Of a DNA stretch of 64,000 nucleotides, positions 1 through 11,600 are shown piece by piece. The stretch covers positions 372,001 through 436,000 of the forward strand of contig RSEE01000041.1 in the NCBI GenBank assembly GCA_003971905.1. Reading direction: 5' to 3'. The translations under genes were made by a program, and so were the position numbers. The DNA is from Moniliella sp. 'wahieum' (lineage: Eukaryota; Basidiomycota; Moniliellomycetes; Moniliellales; Moniliellaceae). Position 1 is the first letter of the stretch, and every line of letters starts with the position of its first letter. The notes under the pieces are model-generated. The model was not told the DNA's origin. It was given only the letters and a program-made list of their open reading frames with translations, and did not search any database.

Positions 1-1147
1 TCCTCGTTCACGCGCAACACCCACGGGTAAGGAGGCTTGGTCTGCACCATATCGATGGACAGATGTTGGATGCGATTCTCGGGGTACATCGCCGAGGCCG
101 CTCAAAGAAAGCGAGCCGGGCGCAAGTCTGGGATTGGGACTCGGTACATCTTCGCTCCGACTTCGTCGATGGTGGGAAGCCGAGGGCAGAGGCGTCACCT
201 AAGTATTGTCAGTACATCTGGCATAAGGATACATGCACACATGCGAGCAGAGCAGCGCTCACCTGAGGGGCGCTCCCACGGCGGGCGTTGGTGGGTGGCT
301 GTTTGGCGGAGCGCCCGGTGGCGTGACGGATGGACTTGAAGCTGATTCCGGCTCGGAGGGAGCGAATGGGGTCTAGACGCTGCGAAAGCGTATGTGACGA
401 AGCTTCATCATCAGGCAGCCGAGCATTGGAAAAGGTCTGGCTGAGCGAGCTGCCCATCGGGACGCCCGTCACGGTCGACGAGCTGTCAGACTCCTCGGCA
501 ACAGAAGAGACGGACTGCCCAACATGGAGTATTGTCTCATTGGGTGCGTTTGGATGGCCGTCGTCCACCTCTTCGTAATCACTGGCGGCGCCGAACGCGA
601 CTGGGTGGTTGACAGGGACAGGAGGGGACGAGAGGACGAGGTCGTCGTCCAGGTAGAGAGACTCGGCCTCGGAGCGCGAGAGAGGCTGGACGAAGTTGCT
701 GGGGAACCATCCGCGCACGGGTGTCTCATCGTCGTCCCCGAGCAGCAGGCCGTCCCACCATCCGGTGTCGAGCTGGTTAAGGACTTGGATGATGGCGTCC
801 TGGCGGAAGGAGAACGCGTTGGGGTCGGCCGCAGTATAGTCGTAGAGGGTGCGCACAAAGAGCGGCTCGCCGGGCGAGGGTGGGTCGGGTCGGGGCGGAT
901 CGGCGCAGTGGAGGGCATGTGGCGCGGGTGGGGGGGGGGCGGAGGAGCGGGGGGGCGGTTTGAATACGGTGGTGAGTACGGTGGTGAGTACGGTGGTGGA
1001 TACGGTGGTGATTACCGTGTTGAATGCGATGTCGGATGGGAAAGTCGATGCAAGGGTGCTGTGTGCTGCTGCTGCTGCGTGCTGCCTACGCCTACTAGTA
1101 CTGCCTACTGCCAAGTGCGACTCACCGCGTCTGCATGTAGATCGCAT
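1..1147 (-). CDS. SH3-domain protein, probable Cdc25-like Ras guanine nucleotide exchange factor (5' part)
   Basis: An SH3 domain lies at about 862-680 (LYDYTAADP near its start, GWWDGLLLG in the middle, GWFPSNFV at the end). The near-match LYDYTSADP..SFRKGD..GWWDG is typical of the N-terminal SH3 of fungal Cdc25/Ste6 Ras exchange factors, which activate Ras at membranes. A Ser-rich linker follows. A 64-bp intron fits at 262-199: donor GTGAGC, branch TACTGAC, acceptor TTAG, phase 0. Exon 2 reads open to the left edge. Close to the edge another frame reads KPPYPWVLRVNE, which looks conserved, so an indel between the two is likely. The catalytic REM and RasGEF domains would lie outside the window, so the exchange-factor call is inference from the SH3 type. 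The start is uncertain: the frame stays open upstream, and the ATG at 1147 is the nearest one before the SH3, about 95 codons away, across low-complexity sequence. Confidence 0.6.
965..1012. repeat. 12-bp tandem repeat, four copies
   Basis: Four consecutive copies of TACGGTGGTGAG; the last two differ at the end (GGA, GAT). On the minus strand this would encode a Thr/Val-rich stretch (TTVLTTVLTTV) upstream of the SH3 domain. It is either part of a variable N-terminal tail or of the 5' leader. Confidence 0.8.
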
Positions 1148-2384
1148 TCCGCGGCCGAGGGACGCGCCGGTCGTGTGCGAGCGGGGTGCGGCTCGGGGCC
1201 AGTGTGGCTGCCCGCCCGCTCCAATTGCAATTGCAATTGCAATCGCAATTTCCATCCCCAGTCCCCACTCGCCCGGGGCGATCCCAATCCCATCCCACAC
1301 ACAGATTTCCCATCTCACCCGCCCTTCCGCACGGGCCTGCCCAAGCCGAGCGGGAGCTACTAGCTACGGGCCATGGACGCACCCCAGCCGCTGCTATCGA
1401 CCCGCTCGGTAGTATCCAATCCGTCCTCGATCCGCACGGAAAGGACTGTGGCTTTCAGATGCCCCTCCCAGATGCCCCCCTCGAACCCCCTCGAACCCCT
1501 TTCGAGGGGAACACATGTAGACGTTTTTCTCAGGCCTCAGCCAACGGTCCGGTCACCTGTCACCTGTCACATGTCACATGTCACTGTCACATGTCACCTG
1601 TCCCCGGGGGGAGCCCGTTGAGTTGAACGTTTGAACTACGGTGACCAAGTAGGGTAGAATGAGTGAACACCCCCGCCATCACTGATGGTCGATGGATGAG
1701 TCGATGAGGTCCTCGGCCTCGTCTGCATCGATCATCGATCACCATGTGTCATGCATCATGCGTCATGATCTTTTTCCTGTCCTTACCCTGCTCATCGACA
1801 CCGCTCAGCTGAACTCGATCAGGGTCCGACCGCACCGCCCAACACGCCGCCCCGCTCCCGGTGCACCTGTCATATCGTCCGCAACCAGCCCCCAGCTCCC
1901 CACCAAGTACTAACCCACGCGGCTCCCAGGATCTCGCAGCCCCCCCCAGCCAACTCTGCGGAACCGCGTCTACCAAAACGACCCTCGCCCCATCCTCTTA
2001 TTCGCACGCCCCTTGCCCGGTGCCATATATCCCACCTCTGGGGCCACCTAGTCGGACGCCAATGATTAATGAGCAGCTACAACTCAGACTACGCGCAAAA
2101 GCTCAGTGGCAAAAACAAGGAATATCAACTGGATCTTCCCGGTCCAAGCGGCCAGAGGGTATAGGCCACCAAGGGTAGGGGCGGACAGGAGAAGAAGGGA
2201 AGCGTAGGAAAGGGGAACCAAAGGCGAAAAGAGATGGAGCAAAAACATGAAAAACAAAAAAGCAAAGATTTTAGGGGGATCAGGCTGGACACTGGACCTC
2301 AGGCCTGAGCCTGAGAGGCCTCAAGGCCCGAGGGCTGCGACCGCCGTGATCGGTCATGTTGCGGTGACCGCCCTAAGGAGGGCC
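1148..2384. other. Intergenic region with short-word repeats
   Basis: No gene recognised. It contains an AATTGC repeat at about 1224-1250, three GTCACATG octamers (1566, 1573, 1586) inside a run of CACCTGTCAC words, an ATCGATCATCGAT cluster at 1726-1740 and a CATGCATCATG word near 1750. It is the upstream region of the SH3 gene and the downstream region of the tricalbin gene. Confidence 0.6.
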
Positions 2385-5300
2385 CTACTTCTTGAATGGG
2401 TTATGCAACCGAGAGCGACGCTTGCTGGTAAACACGCTGGCCGCGTCGGGGGAAACCGAGCCGGAAGGGCTAGTATGCTCAGCTGGGGAGTCCGAGGGAG
2501 GCGCCGAGCCCAACTGCGGACTGCCATCGGGCCCTGGGGCCTCAACGGGGGAAGACTCCACCTCGTTCCCCTCCTCGTCCTTGTCCCACGCGACGGACAA
2601 AGCCAAACGCCTTGGATGGCGCTGAGAACGCCGTCTTGCCCACATGGCCCACCGCCTTGATCCCTGCCTGCCCACTTGTCCGGGCACGGCAACCGCGCCA
2701 GGACTGTGGCCGCGCGACGCGAGGGGCACCCATGCCGCCCGCCAGGACAGAGCGAGCGTTACAGTGGGCTGGTTGTCGCCCGCACCTTCGCCCACGATGG
2801 GAATCGTCACTGTCGCCGGCTCCGTCGACACGGAAGAGAGGTCCAACTGTGCCTCACCAAGCGGATCCGCAGACCCGACTTGGTCCCAATCATTGAGTGT
2901 AATCACCACGGGTTGCGTCGCGCGCGACGCCACCACACCTCCTCCAGTGTCTCATTAAACTCTGGGTCCAGGGTCTTCTTGACCACCTTGGATTTGGCCA
3001 TGCGCTCGCCGTCGACGAGGATGCGAGCGTACGGGTCAGACGACTTGCCCCGGTCCGCAGCACGTAGGTGCGCAGCCGAGACGAGGTGGACAGTGAGGTA
3101 GCCATGGTTGTCAAAGCGCTCCGCCGGGTCGAGGGTGAGTGGCAAGGGAATGTACTTGCAAATGAGCGTCACGCTGTTCCCCCCTTCGCTCGCGCCACGT
3201 TTCCCCGTCACGGGGATGGTGACCGGCTTATTAAACGTCTTGCTCAGCAGCTCCTGCGTCGAGCCCTCGTACTCGGCGTACACATCATCCGGATCTTCAC
3301 TGATGCCCTTGCGGAAGCGAATAAAGAACCGCGACGGACCCAGCTCCCGAATCACCCGCTCATGCACATCATCTAGCGTCAGCGTACCAGCCGACTTGGA
3401 CGGCTCAGTCTGGTACGAAGGCCAAGACGATTCGTCAAACCAAAACTCAATTGAAGTTTTCTCCTTGTTGACCGTCGCAGAGAGCACATTGAAGGCAAGC
3501 ATACCGCTCTTGGACTCCAGCAACTGAGGGAGAGTACGCGTCACGGGCTCGGGTTCAGGCTCCTTCACTTCCTCGGGCTCGCCCTCGCCTTCCTTACCAT
3601 TGCCTTTCCATCATTCCTTGGTCTCCTTGGTATCTTGGCTTGGGCAGCCGCATTCTCAGCCTTCGTAGCAACGGCCTCCTTGACCTCATCCTTAGGTGGG
3701 AGAGCCGGCTTCTCTTCCACTTCTCTCCACCATGGGCGGCAAGGAAGTTGACGCCTTGCAGGTTCAGAGCAGGGATAAACTCCACATCGTACTCAACAGT
3801 GCCTTTGTACTGATGTTTGCCAACAGCAATCATTTCCTTGCGCTGTTGGCGACCAAGGGACTTGTACGGATACTCATTCTCACTCTTGTTGTTTCGCCAG
3901 CGGTGACGGGAATCGTAACCATGCCCAAAGGACGGTGCTTGCCGTTGTTCTGGAAGTCTTGCAACTCCAGGACGACCGTGTCGGAAAGACTGTGTACCGG
4001 AGAGTAAAGAATCGTTCCAAACGGGGTCAAGGTTACTTTCCTGGACGTTGGTACGATCCAAATGGCCCCACGGAAGCGAAGCTGGGCATATGGGTCGCTC
4101 TTGCCCCCAGAAATTGCCTCGACATTTTTGACATCCAGTGCACGCTTGGCCCAAACCTTCAGGGTACCGATGGGAGGTGTGTAGCCCTCACCGCCATTGG
4201 CCCGCCAGTCATCGCCACGGGTTTCCAGAGCGTAGCCAAACGCACTTTGGCGCCCTTGCCCAAATCAAACCATTCCTGGTCGCTGGCCTTAGCCTGAATC
4301 AAGTCTTGCAGTCGCTTGGTCACTTGTCCCACGACAACGCCCGAGCCCATGTCTGAAGTGACGACCTGGATCGATACCTTGCTCATATCACGGTTGGTCG
4401 AAAGGAACTCCTTGGTGTATGCCCAGTGGGGGGTTGCCGTACGTTTCTTGGAAGACGATTCGCCGACTGTCTTGCCATTAAGCAAAATCCGAACCCACGT
4501 TGAAGGTTCGCCCAGTCCACGCTTCGACAGCCCTTGGCCTCATGCACCGACAGACGCACAATTCCACTACGCGACTCGGGAATTGGTTCATCCTGGCCAT
4601 CGGGGCCCTTGGTAGCAGTGAGAACAGGGAAGTATTGAGAGAATAGTTGAGCGTGCCACGATACCGCCCGCCCAACTGAACGGGAGAAGAAAGGCCCTCG
4701 CGCTCGGGCTCCGTGTCAAGGCCATCAAGGGGGTAGGACACAATACCCAGCTTGGTATCCGGGCGGTGGTCATTGAAATCCATGAGATGAAGGTAAGGAA
4801 ACCATTGAGGTTACGGACCAGAGCATACTGCGTCTCCTTCCACGTCGGGGAGTTTGTCGAGGGGATCGTCTTGGTGCGTCCCTGCAATTCGCCATCGTCG
4901 ATGCCCAACGCCACGTACGGATCGGGTTTTCCGCCACCAAACTTGGCGCCCTTAATGTCCGTCGCGTTAGCAATGGTGACCTGTACCACACCCGTAGCCG
5001 AGTCCAAAGGTTGCCCCGCCAAAAGTTCTTCGACATTGAGAGAGAAGACATTGGGAGCATACACCATCGGACCAAGAATGTTGTTGACTTGATCCTTGAT
5101 GAAGTTGGTGAGGCCAGGGAGGTTGTTGACGTCCCAACCAAACGTGTGGCCCCCAACCGGCTTCAAACATAATCGTAGTAAGGCGGCTCCAGCATGGTCA
5201 CATCGACAATTTGCACGTGCGGGAAGTTTGTGACGAGCTTCAGACGCAAGCGCAGGTAGCCGCTGAAAGTGAAGTCTTCAACATCAATAGGGAGGGTGAC

Positions 5301-6489
5301 GAGAGCGCGTCCTTTACCAAGCTTGACAGAGATACGAATGCGGGGATTGACAATGTTGGCAGACTGCCGCTCAGTCAGGTCAATGTTGTCGTGAGGCGTA
5401 AAGCTAAACTTCCAGTCCATCAAAACCACATCGTCCGGAGTATCCGGGAATGTGCGCACATGGTTGACACGCGGCGGTTTTGAGCCAAGGGTAAACGTGG
5501 ACCTGGAGAATCCAAGTCAGTGTCTCCATCCGCATGTGGCTTCTCAATGGGGATATATACTTACAAACGAACAGAATCGATAAAGCCGTAGAGGTAGATA
5601 CTGTGGGATCTGCTGTTCGGCCTGAGAAACCACGACCGCAGATGATGGGTTCAAAATGGGCCAGAACCGGGCGAGGAAGAAATTGGCCCATTCCATGGTT
5701 TCGAACTGGTCCTCCATCTTTTTGGACTGAAGTTCGCGCGTAATTTGGTCACGGGCACGTTGGCGAGCGCGGCGCATACCTGCATTCCAGTAGACAGCCA
5801 AAGCCGCACCCACAGTCATCGCGCCGCAGAGACCGAGACCCAGCGTGTGGCCAGCCAGGAAAGAAAAAGAGTAGCCAAAGCGGCAGCCGCTTGGTACCAC
5901 CAAAAGCCGATGAACTTGTCTGGAACACCCGCGGTAACCAGTGTGGACTCCCACGACATTTGCTTGATCTCATCGTTTTCGACCTCGGCAAACGTACGCG
6001 TGTCAGGACCCTCGGGGAGCACCAATGTACTGGGCAAACTCATGGAGAGACTTGCGCTTGTCGGACTTGGCCGGGGGCGGTGCATCCTTACTATCGGTGC
6101 TAGGAGCTCCTTTCGTGCTGGGCTTTGGGGTAGCAGCGGCCGTGTTCTCAAAGCCAAGAGGGGGTCAAGGTAGCGCGTGTTGAATGCACGCGCGCCTGTC
6201 CATCCAATGATCGCATCGGGGCGCACACCGCCGACAGTGGTGGTGGTCTGGGTCGCGTCGCCGGTGCCGTCCTGGCCTTCCTGCTTGCTGATGCGCTGGA
6301 TGTCGGCGAGAGAAATGGTAGGGCGGGCGGGACGGGCGGCGGGGGCAATGTCTGAGGGCAGGCCGGCCGTCAGCCGGCTTGGGTTGCTTCTTGAGGGCAC
6401 CGCCTTGGGCGGCGGCAGCGCGCGACGGCGGCATCGGCCTGTGCCTCGGGCGATGCGTTCTGGTCCGGGGCGTCGTGGGGATCGGCCAT
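2385..6489 (-). CDS. TCB: Tricalbin: ER-plasma membrane tether with SMP and multiple C2 domains
   Basis: Tricalbins (extended-synaptotagmin family) sit in the cortical ER through a membrane hairpin and bridge to the plasma membrane with C2 domains; the SMP domain carries lipids. Reading from 6489: an acidic/Pro-rich N-terminus, a hydrophobic hairpin (about 5900-5790, FIGFWWYQAAAALATLFLSW, then a second segment around GAALAVYW), an SMP domain (about 5720-5170, WKFSFTPHDNIDLTERQ, LRLRLKLVTNFPHVQ), then about five C2 domains between 5000 and 2700 (GGGKPDPYVALGIDDG, GGKSDPYAQLRF, GKSSDPYARILVDGE). The tail is basic and ends NPFKK. A 62-bp intron lies at 5564-5503 (GTAAGT, branch CTGAC, CCAG), inside the SMP domain. 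The reading frame shifts many times by single bases although the protein follows the family throughout; I attribute this to assembly error. The start is the first ATG in front of the open N-terminal frame. The gene is divergent from NECAP. Confidence 0.88.
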
Positions 6490-7351
6490 GCTGGCAGAGG
6501 GAACACACGCGGTGGTGGGGGGAGGGGTAAGGGCCAGACGGACGCGAGTGACCAGGAGTGTCGGCAGCGTGCGTCGCTGCTAGGCCAGCCCGGGAGCGGT
6601 GGGAGCGTCATCATGCTCATGCACAGGCGTCGTACACCAGCCGGGGGCTGTGCTCAGGCTGAGCAGCACGGGGCAGCGCTGTGCGTTCGGCTGTCTGCTG
6701 CGCTGCTGCGCCCTGGGCTCGAACTTCGCACCGCCCACACACAGCCCCGTGGCCCCGCCCGTGCACGGTGCACAGCACGCAGCCCCCGCACGGGTGCGGT
6801 GTCCCCAGCACAAGCCAAGCCGCTGCACCGCCCCCGTCGCTCGCTGCTACATCACATGTGTCATCGGTGTCACATGTCTCCCGTGCTCGCTCTGGGCCAG
6901 AGCCCTGGGCCACGCCTGCATCGGCCATGCCGGCGCCCGCCCCTGGCAGCTGCTCGCAGCCCCTTGCAGCACCCTGCGCGTCTGTAGACGCAACCGGCAG
7001 CCGATCATCGGTCCGCCACGCCTCGCCCGCCCGCGGCGCCAGCACACGGCCAGTCGCCGGCGCCGCAGCCATGCGTGTCATGCATGTCACGTGCACCGGG
7101 GATGAAGCAGGCAGCGCCTGGGGCTTGGCCTTTCGCCTGGGCCAAGTGGCGCCAGTGGCATGACGTCGGAGCAGGCCGGAGCAGGCCGGCCGACGCACGT
7201 GGCACCACTCGTCCGGCAAGCGCAACGTGGATGTGCTGACGTCAGCCGCTCCACCCGCCCGCGCTTCGTCCCGCCCGCCTCGGCCTGCCTCCTTCCCGCC
7301 GCGGCCACTGGAGGCGAGAAGCGAGCGTGCTGCGCCCCCTGCTCGCACGCG
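6490..7351. promoter_or_regulatory. Divergent tricalbin/NECAP intergenic region with E-box type octamers
   Basis: About 860 bp shared by the two start codons. It contains ATCACATG (about 6851), GTCACATG (6869-6876) and GTCACGTG (7086-7093). The last is a perfect Cbf1/USF-type site (RTCACGTG). Regulation by such a factor is inference from the motif only. GC-rich short repeats (GGAGCAGGCC twice) occur near 7170. Confidence 0.4.
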
Positions 7352-8049
7352 ATGGACGAGTTTGAGTCGGTTCTGTTCGTGGCACGCGAGTGCTTTGTGT
7401 ACCGCATCCCGCCCCGCGCCGCGTCCGCTGGCTACCGCGCCGCCGAGTGGGGCGACCTCGAGGCGTTTATCTGGAAGGGCCGTCTCCGCATCATTGCCAA
7501 GTCCGACACGTGCGAGATCCGCATGGAGGACGCCAGCTCTGGCGAGCTCTTTGCCAGCTCGCCCTACGACGTGTCCGGCTCCAGCGTCGAGGCGGTGCTC
7601 GACTCCTCCCGCTACTTTGTCCTGCGCGTCGAGAGCGTCGACCCTGCCACGAGCAAAACACGCAGGGCCTACATTGGCATGGGCTTCCAAGACCGCAGCG
7701 ACGCGTTCGACTTTAACGTAGCGCTGCAGGATTGGACCAAGCGCGTCAAGCGCCAGAAGGCCGCGGCTGAGGCCGAACAGTGGGCACGCGAGCACCCCGA
7801 CGAGGCGGCCAAACAGATCGAAGAGGAGGGCCCCTCGCCCCATATCCCGTCGGGACCCAAGCAAGACCTCTCTCTCAAGGAGGGCCAAACCTTCTCCATC
7901 AAACTGCCCGCACGCAAACGCGACGCCGACGAGGGCGGTAACTTGCTCTCCTTGACGCCCCCCCGCCTGCTCGTCCCCAGACGGGCTCGGCTGGGTTTGG
8001 CGGGTTTGGCGGAGGATTGCTGCCTCCGCCACCAAGTCGCAAGCGGTAA
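7352..8049 (+). CDS. NECAP: NECAP-like adaptin-ear-binding coat-associated protein
   Basis: NECAP proteins bind AP-2 and clathrin accessory factors through an N-terminal PH-like (PHear) domain and promote endocytic pit formation. The start MDEFESVLFVARECFVYRIP matches the family start; WKGRLRIIAK, YFVLRV and FQDRSDAFDFNVALQDW are conserved PHear landmarks (residues about 45-130). A charged linker and the FSIKLP motif follow. The C-terminus is recovered only after a one-base shift in a run of seven C (about 7969): it then reads GFGGFGGGLLPPPPSRKR and stops at 8047-8049, a typical Gly/Pro tail. Size is about 232 residues, normal for the family. No intron is seen. Without the shift the frame runs on to 8107 with an unrelated tail. 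Confidence 0.85.
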
Positions 8050-8427
8050 CCCGACTGCTCATACCCCCCCTTTGAGCCCAGTGATACGAAAGAGATCAAA
8101 AGGATGAGAACAGTTCCTTTGCAAAAGAGAGACTGGTGATGCAGCTGCAGAGGTGCTTTCACTGGGCATCAAGCTTCCAAGGCGGGAGAAGGGACATGAG
8201 TTAGGGGATGCCCCCTTTCCCGCTCTATCGTGTCAGTCTGTTTGACGCAATTTGGTGTAGCGTCAGAAGAAGGGCGCCGCACTACGTACACAGCTTTTTG
8301 GACTAGACAAAGTACGCGCACCCGGCAGGATGCTCCCCTTGAACCCCGCCAGGCTGCAGCAAGAATATAAAGGGATGCAGTGTGTTATGCAAGGTGCAGG
8401 AGGATATGAAAAAGTGGGGGTAGAGCT
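8050..8427. other. Intergenic DNA upstream of the copia insertion
   Basis: No gene seen. It forms the NECAP 3' flank and the left half of the pre-insertion locus; the sequence continues on the other side of the copia element at 13990. Confidence 0.5.
8423..8427. repeat. Target-site duplication, left copy (GAGCT)
   Basis: GAGCT directly before the 5' LTR; the same five bases follow the 3' LTR at 13985-13989. Five bases is the usual copia duplication. Confidence 0.9.
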
Positions 8428-8644
8428 TGTTGGGACCCGTGGTCCCGTACTTAGGCCAAGGCGCCTCATCACCCTTCACCCCTGATTTGTCCTCCGAAGC
8501 CTCCACGTGTATACTCAGGCTTGTCTGAACCCCTGTCTCTAGGTGTGGCACAAGGCTTAGACCTTAACCACCACCATCGCGATTGCATTGCTCTACATTT
8601 CCAGAGGTTCTTCACCCAATCCCTTGGGTTCCTCCGGTCTTACA
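8428..8644 (+). repeat. 5' LTR of the copia element
   Basis: 217 bp, TG...CA ends, same as 13768-13984. It opens with a small inverted repeat GGGACC-CGT-GGTCCC (8432-8446). Confidence 0.93.
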
Positions 8645-11600
8645 GAGTTACAATCCTCTTGACGCTCAGCCCTGAGCCTTCCACTCTTACACTCTTCGGT
8701 CCTCCGCTGCCGGCCCTATCCACAAGCGCTTGCTCGAACTGCGTAAGCTAATGGCAAGCATCATGAGCTCTCAGACTCAGGAGTCTTGGTTCAACTCCTC
8801 AACCCCTACTTCACCAACTGCCGGAGCAGAAGAGAGCACCACTCCCGTCGGAGTTGACCACGCCTCCCCGCCGCTGACACCATCGCGTGAATCTACCCCT
8901 ACACCTCAACCCACCCCCGTGGGCCCCGACAACACCGCGAACGACGTCGCCACCCTCGCCGACCGCATTCGCAACATGTTCAAATTGTTTCCCGAACACA
9001 TCACCCTCAAACAGCTACAGGACACTGGTATCAAGCTTGGGTACAGCGAAAAGACGACCACAGAAGCCATTGTCATGTTATCATGTGAGAATCCACCCAA
9101 TGCTAGCAAGAACGAAGGTGCCTTATCGTCAACTCCGGCCGTCGACGACAACCCGTGGGCTTTGACTCCCGACAAGCTCCTCCGTAGTGCCACTCGCAGC
9201 AACGTGCCGTACCACGAGCGTTTCCACAACAACAGCTCGTTTTGGTTATGGACCCGGATCTTCCTCCCTCGTATCCAGATTATCCCTGGAGCGCGTGAGC
9301 ATCTGGAACAGGGCAAGGCCCTGGACGGGTATAACGCAGAACTGGACGCTCACTTGGCCAACATTCTACTCCCGTGGATAGACTCCGACGTCGTCCAGCA
9401 GATCACCGGCGATGGCACGCCGGCTCTAGGGTCTGCATACTATCATGCTCTGCGTGATTTGTACGGCACCGTTTCAGACACTGAGATCTGTGATATCCTC
9501 ATAAAGGTTCTCACTCTCAAAATGGGCACCAAGTCGGGCCGCCAATACCTGAATGAGTTCACTGTGGCGGTAACCCAGTACGAGATGACGTCCAAGTCCA
9601 AGCTGGACGAGATTGGTCTAGCACAGATGCTACGGAAAGGCGTTACTGATCAGGGGTGGTTGCACCTCCATCGTAACAGCAGCTACGCCGAATTGCGCCG
9701 AGCAGTGAGCGAACTCAAAGGCTCCAACTACGGCAGTACCTCCAGTTCAAGCCCAGCTCCCTCCAGTACGGCCCCTTCGGAAGCCACGTCGCACAGCCAA
9801 ACAAGCAGTACGGTGACAGGCCGCGGACGAGGCCGAGGTGGCAGCGGGTACAGAGGAAGTCACCGTGGTGGCCAACGTGGCGGCCACTTTAGCCGGCCGG
9901 CTACGACAGCCCAGACCACCTCATCTGCCCATGCAGTAACCCCTATGGCAGCCACTACACCACCCAAGCCAGCCAACCTCCCTGCGCAACACGATTCAGG
10001 TGCGAGACCATCCGTATTCAATGAACGAAGTGCGTTTATCAATCTTCGTCCACACCGCGAGCCCATAGCAGTGGCAAACGGACAGATCGCATACACTGAA
10101 GGCATTGGCACCATCTCTATGTACATTCAAACCCAGAACGGAGCCCCTATCCGCATCCACCTACCCGGCAGCTTGTACTGCCCCACCTTCCCGACCAACC
10201 TGCTCAGCGCTTACCATCTATCTATCGCAGGCATTGGCAGCTGGATCCCTCCAGGTGGCCATGGTCTCTATCTCGGACGACACGGCGAACCTTTTCGTCT
10301 CGCCGCCGACTCAAGCTATTCCCTTACTCTGGCGCCCAATACGACAGCCACAGCCAACAGCGCCACTTCGCTACTCAACCTTGATGCAACCCTGGTCAAG
10401 GTGAAAAACGCCCACATCCGATGGAATCATGCACCTCTAGATCAACTTTCATCCCTCACGTCGGATGACCCAGCATTCGAACGGGTCAACAGTGGCGACA
10501 TCGCTTTAGTCCGGTCCTCGTGGCACTGTGCACCATGCGCATTAAGCAGAGCCACTGCCCCACCCCACGCCACGACTGGACGCCCAATCCGAACCATTCG
10601 CCCTTTCTCTCTCCTCCACCTCGACGTCCTTGACATATCCCGCCAAGGCGGCGGGGTCATACTTACGCCCTTATCATTGTCGACGACTTTACGCGGTATA
10701 CCTGGACGCTACCCCTGGTGTCCAAGGGTGATGCCACAGCCGAACTTCAAGCCTTCATCCGGCGCGAGCATCGCCAACATCCCGACCGCCCCCTTCAGAC
10801 GGTCCGCTCTGACAATGCGCCTGAACTCACCACCGCAATGGACGAGTTTTACTGCGAGCTGGGAGTAGTGAGCGAGCGCACCAATCCTGGCGAAAGTGCG
10901 TCCAATGGGGTCGCCGAACGCGCCATAAGATCGATTACGGATCGCGCTCGACTCATGGTAATCGCCAACAGATTGACTCCCGACGAGTGGTGGGAACACA
11001 GCTTGTTGGCGGCCACATATGCACACAACCAGTCGCCGCCGAAAGCACTGGGTGGGGACAGCCGATTTGTCCGGTACCATGGCTTCAAACCCTCCCTTCG
11101 CATGCGCGGTTTTGGCACTCTTGCCTACCTGCACCTATTGCCCAACCAACGCGAGGGCGGCAAACTTGGTCCGCGGGCCGTCCCAGCAATGTTGGTGGGT
11201 TACGGGCACGGCCGCGGTTCGAAGGGGTGGCTCTTTGCCATCCACCAGGACGACGGCCAAGTTGGATTCCGTTGGAAAAAGCCGTCCACCTGGACGCATG
11301 TCCCGTACACCACCGAATATCCCACGCACTTTCATCTGGACCCCCTTGTCCCTGCTGGTGGCGGAGAGGTGGGGGGGCGGAGAAATGGGTGCTGGTGGGA
11401 AGTCAGACAGCTCCCCACCCCGGCGTGTGCGTTTTGCGATAGATGAACTGACCCGCGATACTAATGGTAAGAAAGACAATGCCCCCCATGGAAAAAGAAA
11501 ATTAAAAGAACGAAAAACAGAGGCACATCGCCCGGCTCAAGCCAACGAAAATGAGAATTCAGAGCCTGGCCCCACTCCCACCAACTCCAACCCCCCACAT

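Noticed and set aside
524-1363. Long plus-strand open frame of 279 codons
   Set aside because: It is antisense to the SH3 gene; composition (Gly/Arg/Val-rich) follows from the opposite strand's codons and the tandem repeat.
6617-8062. 481-codon minus-strand frame opposite NECAP
   Set aside because: Antisense shadow of NECAP and its promoter; the plus strand carries the conserved protein.
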